DNA of 64,000 nt from an uncultured Christensenella sp. (lineage in GTDB: Bacteria > Bacillota > Clostridia > Christensenellales > Borkfalkiaceae), in the NCBI GenBank assembly GCA_910585685.1, contig CAJUEO010000005.1, forward strand, positions 62,001 to 126,000, given 5' to 3'. This document shows positions 49,507 through 57,114 of this stretch, in pieces. Made by a program: the position numbers and the translations under genes. The notes under the pieces were generated by a model. It ran no database searches, was not told the origin of the DNA, and saw nothing but the letters and a program-made list of their open reading frames with translations. The number at the start of each line of letters is the position of its first letter. Position 1 is the first letter of the stretch.

Positions 49507-50205
49507 TTATTTCTTTTTTATGTATTTTACCGCCGCCGCGGAAAAGCTTTTTTTCTTCGGCCGAGATATCGGCAGCCAATTTCCGAACACGCAAACACTG
49601 TCCTTTTCGATACACTGAACGTAATTTAAATTTATCAAAATGCCGCTGTTGCATTTTTCAAAACACTCGGGCAGTTCTCGCTCGGCTTTTACAAGCGAAC
49701 CTCTTACCGTGTACTCGCTGTCGGCAAGGTGGTATATTATGTTGTGCCCGTCGACCTCCAACCAAAGAATATCCTCGACGGCAACGCGCACTCTGGTATT
49801 ATTTGAAAGTAAAACAAGCTCTTGCCTGTCCGCAGTTGCAAATCGCTTTAAAAACTTCTTCATTCTGCTTGAAAAATCGGCGTAACCGACGGGTTTCAAT
49901 ACAAAATCGAAAGCGCCGACCTCATAACCGCGTATCGCGTAGTTTAAAAGATTTGTTATAAAGATAAGCACAACTTCGTTATCGATTTCCCGAAGCCTTT
50001 TAGCCGTTTCCATTCCGTCGATGTTGGGCATTTTTATATCCATAAACACGAGCGCGTACACGGGTTTGTAAGAAGCAAGAAATTCAAGTCCGTCCGAAAA
50101 TGTGTCGACGACAAAGTTTACGCCGTTCGACTTGCCGAAATCGTCAATATACTTTATCAACAAATCTCTGTTGTGCTTTTCGTCCTCAACTATTGCTATA
50201 CGCAT
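49507..50205 (-). CDS. LytTR-family response regulator (AgrA/LytR type)
   Basis: 232 residues, ATG at 50205. The receiver domain has the acidic pocket VEDEKHN, phospho-acceptor Asp56 in FMDIKMPNIDG, the switch Thr in IFITN and the Lys in VLKPVG. The C-terminal ~100 residues are a LytTR DNA-binding domain (VEDILWLEVDGHNIIYHL, then FEKCNSGILINLNYVQCIE). It should be phosphorylated by the sensor kinase encoded 28 bp upstream and act on promoters with paired repeats. Its position between two GH3 modules makes those genes the likely targets. The likely ribosome site is the GGGGG in AAAACGGGGGCAAAAAATG. Confidence 0.93.
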   Translation of the reverse strand: MRIAIVEDEKHNRDLLIKYIDDFGKSNGVNFVVDTFSDGLEFLASYKPVYALVFMDIKMPNIDGMETAKRLREIDNEVVLIFITNLLNYAIRGYEVGAFDFVLKPVGYADFSSRMKKFLKRFATADRQELVLLSNNTRVRVAVEDILWLEVDGHNIIYHLADSEYTVRGSLVKAERELPECFEKCNSGILINLNYVQCIEKDSVCVFGNWLPISRPKKKSFSAAAVKYIKKK

Positions 50206-50233
50206 TTTTTGCCCCCGTTTTATTATCTTTCAA

Positions 50234-51562
50234 CTAAATGTCGGCTTTAAGCGGAAGAGTTATATCGAGATTGAATATATCCTCTTCAACCTCGACGTCG
50301 ACTTTACCGCCGTATTTTTTGCATACATTTTTTATGCTGCGCATTCCGAAGCCGTGATAGCGCGTATCCTGTCCCGTGACGGGCACGCCGTCCTTAAACT
50401 GCATTTGCACCGAACCGTCGAAATAATTTTCTATGTGTATGCAAACCGCGCCGCTCTGTTGCCGCACCATAATTCTTATTATTCGCTTACCTTCGTCCGC
50501 AACCGCACCCACAGCGTTTATAGCGTTGTTTACCGCGTTTTGTATCAGCGAGTAAATATCTCCGCTGTGCATATAGTTCAACAGCTTGCCGTCGGCTATA
50601 CATATAAGCGTAATGCCGTTATTGTGACAGACAAAGCTGGCTTCGGATAAAATTATATCCAGCGTATCGTTGCCCGTCTTGATATTTTCTTCGTAAATGT
50701 TTATTGCCTTTTCTATTTCGGCAAGTTCGTTTTCGTCAATCTGCGGTCTGTTGCGCGCTATATTCATTCTGTGCCGCAAATCGTGGCACTTGGTGTTTAT
50801 AAGCTCTATGCTCTCCTTTGTCATTTCAAAGGTCTGCCTGTCCCTGCGCCACAAGCTTTCGACTATTTTCAGCTCCGACTCGTAATGCTCGGAGTTGAGC
50901 ATTAAAAACTGAACGCACAGTGCGAAAACGCAAGTCATAATGTTATAGACGGCTATAATATTTAAAATTATCTTCGAAGTGCTTATTACGTTGTAAACGA
51001 CGATAGCGTTTATAACCACGTCCGAAAGTAGAATTATTATCGACAAAAATATTAAGCTGTTTCTGCTTATAATAAAATCTTCTACGTCCTTTAATTTGTA
51101 GGAAAGCACCGCCCAGGCAATGACGTATATCAAAACGTGCGACGAGAAAAATATAAGTATTGACAGCGGCTCGGCAAAGGTTGAAGCGCTGGAAGTATAT
51201 ATGTTGCCGCCGACGTTTAGAAGATTGCACACAAGAGTGTATAACTGATATGATATGTGCTGCACGGTGTAGGCAAACATACCCACAAAAATAACCGTTT
51301 TCCACGATTCATCCATACAGAACTTTGCGATAAAGACGGTTATCGAAAACAGCGCTATCGACATAAAGGAAAGATATAGCGCGCTGTCGTGTATTACGGG
51401 TATAGCAAAAGCCACCCCACACCCAACTATAAAGCAAACCAAAATTCTCCACCAAACGTTGCGCTTGGGGTTTAAGCGGAAAATTATAATCATATAGCCG
51501 AATAACAGTTCAGTCAAAAATATAAATTTATACCAAAATAATAACGAACTGAAATCGTACAC
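50234..51562 (-). CDS. GHKL sensor histidine kinase (AgrC/CitS-like)
   Basis: 442 residues from GTG 51562, which has GGAGA 5 bases upstream. A longer frame from ATG 51625 is disfavoured because that codon lies within a hairpin and lacks a ribosome site. Six to seven membrane helices fill the first ~220 residues with little outside the membrane, as in AgrC-type sensors. A dimerisation helix follows with the phospho-acceptor in TKCHDLRHRMNI (~residues 259-264), then the N-box LIQNAVNNAINAV and the G-box GFGMRSIKNVCKKYGG. It should sense a small signal or membrane state and phosphorylate the LytTR regulator 28 bp downstream. No peptide-pheromone gene is visible nearby. Confidence 0.9.
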   Translation of the reverse strand: MYDFSSLLFWYKFIFLTELLFGYMIIIFRLNPKRNVWWRILVCFIVGCGVAFAIPVIHDSALYLSFMSIALFSITVFIAKFCMDESWKTVIFVGMFAYTVQHISYQLYTLVCNLLNVGGNIYTSSASTFAEPLSILIFFSSHVLIYVIAWAVLSYKLKDVEDFIISRNSLIFLSIIILLSDVVINAIVVYNVISTSKIILNIIAVYNIMTCVFALCVQFLMLNSEHYESELKIVESLWRRDRQTFEMTKESIELINTKCHDLRHRMNIARNRPQIDENELAEIEKAINIYEENIKTGNDTLDIILSEASFVCHNNGITLICIADGKLLNYMHSGDIYSLIQNAVNNAINAVGAVADEGKRIIRIMVRQQSGAVCIHIENYFDGSVQMQFKDGVPVTGQDTRYHGFGMRSIKNVCKKYGGKVDVEVEEDIFNLDITLPLKADI

Positions 51563-51600
51563 CTTATCTCCAACAGCCGCGCAAAAACTATTAAACTTTA

Positions 51601-51639
51601 TTATGCGGTTGTGGTACAACCGCATAAGGGCGCGCCCTT
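51601..51639 (-). promoter_or_regulatory. Double inverted repeat in the leader of the kinase mRNA
   Basis: Two abutting perfect palindromes: TTATGCGGTTGT/ACAACCGCATAA with a 3-base loop (51601-51627) and AAGGGCGCGCCCTT (51626-51639). Both fall between the promoter at 51649-51677 and the GTG at 51562, so they would fold at the 5' end of the mRNA. They may stabilise it, control translation, or be an operator. Confidence 0.6.
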
Positions 51640-51648
51640 ATTTTTTTT

Positions 51649-51677
51649 ATTGTATCATAGCTTTTGCTTAATTGCAA
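51649..51677 (-). promoter_or_regulatory. Promoter of the two-component operon
   Basis: On the minus strand TTGCAA (51677-51672), 17 bp, TACAAT (51654-51649). Confidence 0.7.
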
Positions 51678-51766
51678 TACCTAATTTTCAAAATACGCGC
51701 CGCAATTTGCGTAAAAAGCCGATTGCCCCCGATATATGCCTTGGTTTTAGGCGAATTTAAAAAATA

Positions 51767-51792
51767 AAAGAGGCGGCAAAAGCCGCCTCTTT
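51767..51792 (-). terminator. Terminator of the second GH3 module
   Basis: An 11-bp stem AAAGAGGCGGC/GCCGCCTCTTT with a 4-base loop, followed by TTATTTTTTAAATTC on the minus strand, 55 bp after the GH3 stop. Confidence 0.9.
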
Positions 51793-51847
51793 TTAAGGAG
51801 GAGGAAGCATATACGAGTTACATATATGCATAAAGCTAAATTAAAGC

Positions 51848-54800
51848 TTAACCTACGTCTGCGCCTTCGGCAGCCGCGTTGCCTTCGGGAATTGCGGGGC
51901 CGTCAGAATCATCTGAACCGCCCGAGCCTTCTTCTTCGGCTTTTGTCTTTTTGATTGCTCTACGAATTGCAAAGAAGCCCCAGACTCCGAATCCGACAGC
52001 AACAAGGCAGTCAACGATTATGAGAATCATTACCCAAGTGGGCATTGCATATCCCCAAACGTTGCCTTCACCCATACCGTTCATTGCATTTGAGCCTGCT
52101 ACGGTATAGAGAATGTTGTGCGTTGCGCGACGAAGAAGATTTACTTCGGTTGCGTTGTTGGGGTCGCAGTCAGGCAAGCCGCCCTGTACAAGGTTCAAAT
52201 CTCCGCCTGCCCTTATCATCTGCTCTACGCGCATATAGCCGTCGTACTGCAAATTGTAGTCGGTGATAACCATTCCCTTGAAACCCCATTCTCCTCTCAA
52301 CACCTCTGTAAGAAGCTCGTAGCTGCCGCCTGCCCATACTCGGCCGATACGGTTGAAGGAGGACATTATAGCGGTTGCGCCGCCCTCTTTTACGATAATT
52401 TCGAAGGGTTTGAGGTAGATTTCACGCAGAGACTGCTCGTTGAGCCAAACAACCAAACCGTTACTGTCGCGGTTTGTTTCCTGATCGTTGACGGCAAAGT
52501 GCTTGACGTAAGTGTAAACGCCCTTGGACATTGCGCCCTGAACGACGCTTGCGCCCATTTTACCGCTTAAAATGGGATCCTCGGAATAATATTCCCAGTT
52601 ACGTCCGCCGAACTGCGAGCGGTGAATGTTTACTGCAGGAGCATACCAGCCGGAATAGGGAACGCCGTCACCCTTGACGTTGCCGAAAATTCCCTCGATA
52701 CCAACCATAACGCCCATATCGTAAGCGAGATCTCTGTTGAAGGTTGCGCCGATAACGCATTCCGAACAATAGAAGCAGGTGTCATAAACCGTGGGGTCAC
52801 CCATAAAGTTTGTAAATCCGGCAGGGCCGTCGGGGTCGGTTGTCTTGGGTTTGTCGATAGAAGTGATATACGCCGTGTTGAACGCGCCCGTACCTATGAG
52901 GTTGCGCATCTGGTCGACGGTAAGCATATCGAGGAGGCTTTGGAATACTTCGTTGTAATAATCAACCTTTAATTCTCCCGTTTCCTCGTTGAACTCTATT
53001 GCGTCGTAGAGGTGCGTCTGCCCCTCTTTGCCTGCCGCGCCCGTCGTGGGAAGTTTATCAACTTTATAAGCTGCGCCGTAAGCTTCGTCGTAAGCTGCCT
53101 GATCGTAAGCAAACGAGTTTATAAACTTCTTTTCGACTTCTCTGTCCTCTGCCGTAGGCATTGTTGCCATTGTTTTAGCAAAGTTTTCTCTGCTCATATA
53201 CTGTTCGATATGCGAGCTAACGTCGTCAAAGCGGTTTTCGACCTTGTTGTCACCGTCGGTGTAATAGCAATATGTTTCGGGAACGAAATAGCGCAATGAA
53301 AGGTTGCTGCCGTCGTCGCTCCAGCAATCGTGAGCATTTTTGCCTATAAACAATTTATAGTAGCCCTTGCCGAGCTCGTAGCCGCGATTGCCGTTGCCGT
53401 TGATATCGTTGTAGTCATAAGAAGCCATATCCGCAACATTGAGTTCGAGAGTTACGTCCCTCGATTGACGTCCGGGAATAAGCGGAGTTTTCGCATATGC
53501 GCCGAGCGTAACGTGAGGGGTTTCAATCTGACCCGTTGCACCTATTCTGTAGGGAGCATTGTAATAGAGCTGAACAACGTCTTTACCTGCAACGTCGCTG
53601 TTGTTGGTAACTCTTACGGTAACGCTTATTTTTCCGTCCTTTGTAAGATCTTCGCTTGTATCGGGAACTTTATTTACAATTTCCCAGCTAAACTGCGAGT
53701 AGGACAGACCGTAACCGAAAGGATACACCACGTTTTCATCGTACCATTCAAAGTTGCCGTAATCTTCGGCTTCCATGTAGCCGCGAGTTTCCCAATAGCG
53801 GTATCCGACATAGATGCCCTCTTCGTACTCGACAAAGTAGTAACCCTGTCCTACGCCGCCGGAGGTATATTCGTTGTTGCCTGCGACATTGTTGTTACCA
53901 ATATTCTGCCAGGTAGGGTCTGCGGTAAAGTCGCGAACATAGGTGTCCACCGTTCTGCCGGAGGGGTTTACGTTGCCGTTTAAAATTCTGCCGAGTGCGT
54001 TTATACCTGCGCCGCCGGGAGAACCGATCCAAACTGCCGCGTCAATGCCGAAACTGCTGTCCTCGATAAAGCCGAGCTCCATAGAAGTTGCGCAGTTTAC
54101 AACCAAGATGACTCTGTCGAATTTAGAGCCGACTTCCTTTATAAGCGCCTCTTCGTTGTTGTCGAGTTCGAGGTAGTGGTCGCCTGCGTCAGAACCGGGA
54201 AGCACGCTGCCGCCCGAGCCCGTAAGCATAGTTCTGGGCAAATCGAAACCCTCGCCGCCTATACGGGAAATAACTACGATAGCCGCGTCCTTATAGTCGT
54301 TATATGAATTTTTAACGTCCTGAGTATAGTTTGCAAGCGGGGTTTCACCCGTCTTTAAACCAAACGTATCGTCACCTATTGCAGGGTTAGGGGATCTGCC
54401 GTCACCGGCTGCGCGGCTGTTATAGAAGTCGCGCAGTTTGGGGTTGCAGTCAAATCCGGCATCGGAAAGAGCCTCGTAAATTGTTACGGGTTCTCCAAGT
54501 CCGCCGCCCGAGCCCGAACCACCGTAAACAAGGTTTGTCGAGTTTTTGCCGAAAATACTGATTTTGGGATTGGAAGAAGCCGCGTCGCTTTCGGATTTAG
54601 GCGTTCTTATGGGCAACGCGCGCGAACCTGCCTTATAGTCCTCGTTTTTGAGAAGAACAAAACCTTCGGACGCAATTTCTTCATTCAGCCTGTTGGCTTG
54701 CTTCAACGCGTCGCTTTTGCTTTTGATTTCTCCGTCGGGAGTAAACTGTTTAAAGCCGTATTCGCCGTCTTTGCCGACGGTATAGTATTGGTACTTGCTT

Positions 54801-54973
54801 GCGTCACCTTCAAGCAACACTCGTCTTTCGCTGCCGAGTAAAATTTTAATTGTGCCGTAGACGAACGTATTTTGCGTAACTACAAGCGAAGCGACAATTA
54901 AAACGAGCATTACAATGACGGTTGTAAACATCCAGGCTTTGCAATGTTTCCAAAGCATTTTCATCACTTTCAT
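51848..54973 (-). CDS. Membrane-tethered GH3 beta-glucosidase family enzyme, paralog of 42371-45340
   Basis: 1,041 residues, ATG at 54973 behind AAGGAG. It has the same plan as the protein at 42371: N-terminal membrane helix ending VVTQNTFVYGTIKILLGS, then sandwich domain (EGFVLLKNEDY, SIFGKNSTNLVYGGSGSGG), FnIII (VVYPFGYGLSYSQFSW), and barrel (DPDGPAGFTNF, KHFAVNDQETNRDSNG, nucleophile Asp in GFKGMVITDYN). It ends with a C-terminal membrane helix (ILIIVDCLVAVGFGVWGFFAI) and an acidic Gly/Ser-rich tail. The membrane segments are as well conserved between the two paralogs as the catalytic parts, which suggests they do more than anchor. It lies 11 bp after the lipoprotein gene 54985-56979 in the second three-gene module. 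Confidence 0.9.
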   Translation of the reverse strand: MKVMKMLWKHCKAWMFTTVIVMLVLIVASLVVTQNTFVYGTIKILLGSERRVLLEGDASKYQYYTVGKDGEYGFKQFTPDGEIKSKSDALKQANRLNEEIASEGFVLLKNEDYKAGSRALPIRTPKSESDAASSNPKISIFGKNSTNLVYGGSGSGGGLGEPVTIYEALSDAGFDCNPKLRDFYNSRAAGDGRSPNPAIGDDTFGLKTGETPLANYTQDVKNSYNDYKDAAIVVISRIGGEGFDLPRTMLTGSGGSVLPGSDAGDHYLELDNNEEALIKEVGSKFDRVILVVNCATSMELGFIEDSSFGIDAAVWIGSPGGAGINALGRILNGNVNPSGRTVDTYVRDFTADPTWQNIGNNNVAGNNEYTSGGVGQGYYFVEYEEGIYVGYRYWETRGYMEAEDYGNFEWYDENVVYPFGYGLSYSQFSWEIVNKVPDTSEDLTKDGKISVTVRVTNNSDVAGKDVVQLYYNAPYRIGATGQIETPHVTLGAYAKTPLIPGRQSRDVTLELNVADMASYDYNDINGNGNRGYELGKGYYKLFIGKNAHDCWSDDGSNLSLRYFVPETYCYYTDGDNKVENRFDDVSSHIEQYMSRENFAKTMATMPTAEDREVEKKFINSFAYDQAAYDEAYGAAYKVDKLPTTGAAGKEGQTHLYDAIEFNEETGELKVDYYNEVFQSLLDMLTVDQMRNLIGTGAFNTAYITSIDKPKTTDPDGPAGFTNFMGDPTVYDTCFYCSECVIGATFNRDLAYDMGVMVGIEGIFGNVKGDGVPYSGWYAPAVNIHRSQFGGRNWEYYSEDPILSGKMGASVVQGAMSKGVYTYVKHFAVNDQETNRDSNGLVVWLNEQSLREIYLKPFEIIVKEGGATAIMSSFNRIGRVWAGGSYELLTEVLRGEWGFKGMVITDYNLQYDGYMRVEQMIRAGGDLNLVQGGLPDCDPNNATEVNLLRRATHNILYTVAGSNAMNGMGEGNVWGYAMPTWVMILIIVDCLVAVGFGVWGFFAIRRAIKKTKAEEEGSGGSDDSDGPAIPEGNAAAEGADVG

Positions 54974-54984
54974 AAATTTTCTCC

Positions 54985-56979
54985 TTATTTACCGATTGTA
55001 TTGTAGAGGCAAGGCGTCCATCTGAGCGTGGAGCTTGAATTTACCTGTACATAGTCGATGCAAGGTCCGCCTGTTGCCTGGTTTTTAAGAAGAAGGTTTT
55101 CTTTAACTACAAGCTGGATTACGTTATCTCCTTCATTTAACGAAACTTTACCTGCGAGGTAGTCGGTAAATGAAGTTACGCTAGTTGTATTATCGCTCTT
55201 CAATGCGAACGAACCGAAGTTGACTTCGACGCCGTTGACATAAATACCGAAGTGTTCGGTTGTCAGATTTATATTGCCGAGCTCGGTGCCGAGGCCTATA
55301 TGAAGTTCGGCATTGGTAACAGCCGCGGACGATTTGAATTTGAACGTGAGGGTAAGATTTGCGGTGTGCGTATATGCGAGATAATAGCCGTTGCTTGCTC
55401 CGATATTCGCACCGTTTTGAACCATTGCCTCTTCCTTAGCGGAACCCGAATAACCTGCGCCGCTGATACCGGTAAGGTCGATATACTCAATTTCCATTTT
55501 GCCGTCTGCAATATCAGTTTCCTGATCGGATACAGGCATTGTTACAGTGCAGTTTGCGTCGGAATATCCTTCTGCGGAAGCCACTACCGTGAATGTGACA
55601 AGTCTTGCCGACTGTCTGGGCGTACCGGTAATTTTACCGTCCGCGCTGAGCGAAAGCCCCAAAGGAAGGTCAGTACCTTCTCCCACTGCATAAGTTACCG
55701 TTGCGCCGTTAGGTGTCGTAGCCGTTGCGATGTCGGCACTGTATTCAACGCCTACCGTTGCTTTTTCAAGCTTGATTGACTTGTTGTATATAACGCTGGG
55801 TTCTTTTACTATCAACGAGAATTCCGCCGAAACGTCTTCGCAAAGATCTGCGCTTGCAACTACCGTAAATTCATAAGTACCTCTCGTTGTGGGCGTACCG
55901 TAGATTGCGCCGTTGGGATAGAACGTCAAGCCTTCGGGAAACGAGCTGCCCTCGGCAAGTTTGTACGATACAACAGCATAGTTATCGGCAGTAGCGGTTG
56001 CAACGCTCTTTTCACCCGAAAGAGCCACATAGAGCACGTCTTCCATAGCCGCCGTCATAGAGTGAGTCGTGTAAGAAATTGTACCGTTGCCCTCTGCTTC
56101 CAACTTAGCTCTGACGTTGATTTTTACGGTTGCCGTAGCAGGCTCGAAACCTTCTGCGCTTGCCGTAATTCCAAACTCGGCATTGTTGCGTTTTGCAGGT
56201 ATGCCGTATAAAAGTCCGTCCTCGGTAAGCTGAATGCCTTCGGGAAGAGTTGTTCCCTCCGCAACCGAATATTTAATATTGTCCGAACCCGTCGCGGTAT
56301 TTACAAGCGAAGTGTAATATACGCCCAACATACCGTTTTCGGTTGCCACTTCGGAATATTCAAGCCGAGGCAAAGTAACTTTAACCGTCCAGGTTGCGTC
56401 CTTGGGGGTAAGGTTGCCAGCGGTTGCGGTAACTACTATTTCTGCAGTCGAAACAGTCGTAGGCGTACCCGTTATCAAGCCGTTGCTGAAAGTAAGTCCT
56501 TCGGGAAGCGTGCCCGATTTAATTGTATATGTAACGCCTGTTGCACCCGTTGCAGTTGCAACCGAAAGATTTGCCTCTTGATTGACGACGGTAGAAACCG
56601 TGCCGCCCTCATATGCAAAATCCGCTTCTTTTATTTTAATTGAAAAACTTGCTTCCGCGCTTGCTCCCTCGGTTGAGGCCACAACGGTAAACGATTTAGC
56701 GTCGGCAGCCGTCGTGGGAACGCCGGATATTGCGCCGGCAGACGAAAGGGTAAGACCTGCGGGAAGCGAATCTCCATCTTTAAGCGCATAGGTTATACCG
56801 TCGGCACCCGTTGCCGTTGCAACGCTTGCCGTGTATTCCACGCCTACTTGTCCGTCTGCAAGCGACGAGCCCGAATACGAAATTTTAGTTCCTCCGCATG
56901 CCGCGATGAAGGGAACAAGCAGGGCAAACACAAGCGTAAGCGCAATGAGTTTGATGCCCAAAGTTGTTTTTGATTTCAT
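54985..56979 (-). CDS. Lipoprotein with five He_PIG Ig-like repeats and a CBM6/35-like domain
   Basis: 664 residues, ATG at 56979 behind AAAGGAG. Lipobox FIAAC (Cys28). Five repeats of ~90 residues follow (about 30-490), each with a LPAGLTLSSAGAISGVPT-like core, the putative Ig fold (He_PIG) seen in many surface proteins. The last ~165 residues are the sandwich domain shared with the small lipoprotein at 45359 (SNGYYLAYTHTANLTLTF; GGPCIDYVQVNSSSTLRWTP). The Ig repeats would act as a stalk holding the binding domain away from the membrane. It precedes the membrane GH3 gene by 11 bp, the same order as in the other module. Confidence 0.82.
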   Translation of the reverse strand: MKSKTTLGIKLIALTLVFALLVPFIAACGGTKISYSGSSLADGQVGVEYTASVATATGADGITYALKDGDSLPAGLTLSSAGAISGVPTTAADAKSFTVVASTEGASAEASFSIKIKEADFAYEGGTVSTVVNQEANLSVATATGATGVTYTIKSGTLPEGLTFSNGLITGTPTTVSTAEIVVTATAGNLTPKDATWTVKVTLPRLEYSEVATENGMLGVYYTSLVNTATGSDNIKYSVAEGTTLPEGIQLTEDGLLYGIPAKRNNAEFGITASAEGFEPATATVKINVRAKLEAEGNGTISYTTHSMTAAMEDVLYVALSGEKSVATATADNYAVVSYKLAEGSSFPEGLTFYPNGAIYGTPTTRGTYEFTVVASADLCEDVSAEFSLIVKEPSVIYNKSIKLEKATVGVEYSADIATATTPNGATVTYAVGEGTDLPLGLSLSADGKITGTPRQSARLVTFTVVASAEGYSDANCTVTMPVSDQETDIADGKMEIEYIDLTGISGAGYSGSAKEEAMVQNGANIGASNGYYLAYTHTANLTLTFKFKSSAAVTNAELHIGLGTELGNINLTTEHFGIYVNGVEVNFGSFALKSDNTTSVTSFTDYLAGKVSLNEGDNVIQLVVKENLLLKNQATGGPCIDYVQVNSSSTLRWTPCLYNTIGK

Positions 56980-57017
56980 TAAATTTTACTCCTTTATTTG
57001 CTTCTTTAACGAACGAA

Positions 57018-57046
57018 TAGCAAAAGCGGTATAATCGCTTTTGCTA
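57018..57046 (-). terminator. Hairpin between GH3 and lipoprotein genes of the second module
   Basis: A perfect 11-bp stem TAGCAAAAGCG/CGCTTTTGCTA with a 7-base loop but no clear T-tract. As at 46075, it may act as a partial terminator or mRNA-processing hairpin. A second, weaker stem AACGGGA/TCCCGTT lies at 57059-57096. Confidence 0.5.
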
Positions 57047-57114
57047 CCGCCCGACGTAAACGGGACCGAAATTGCTTTATTCAATTCAATCCCGTTCGCC
57101 GAGTTTTGGGGTTA

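Noticed and set aside
51563..51625. Longer kinase start at ATG 51625
   Set aside because: The codon lies within paired palindromes without a ribosome site; GTG at 51562 has GGAGA at proper spacing and begins just before the first membrane helix.
51601..51650. Plus-strand terminator formed by the palindromes and the T-run at 51641-51648
   Set aside because: It would look good on the plus strand, but no plus-strand gene leads into it; the leader of the minus-strand kinase explains the position better.
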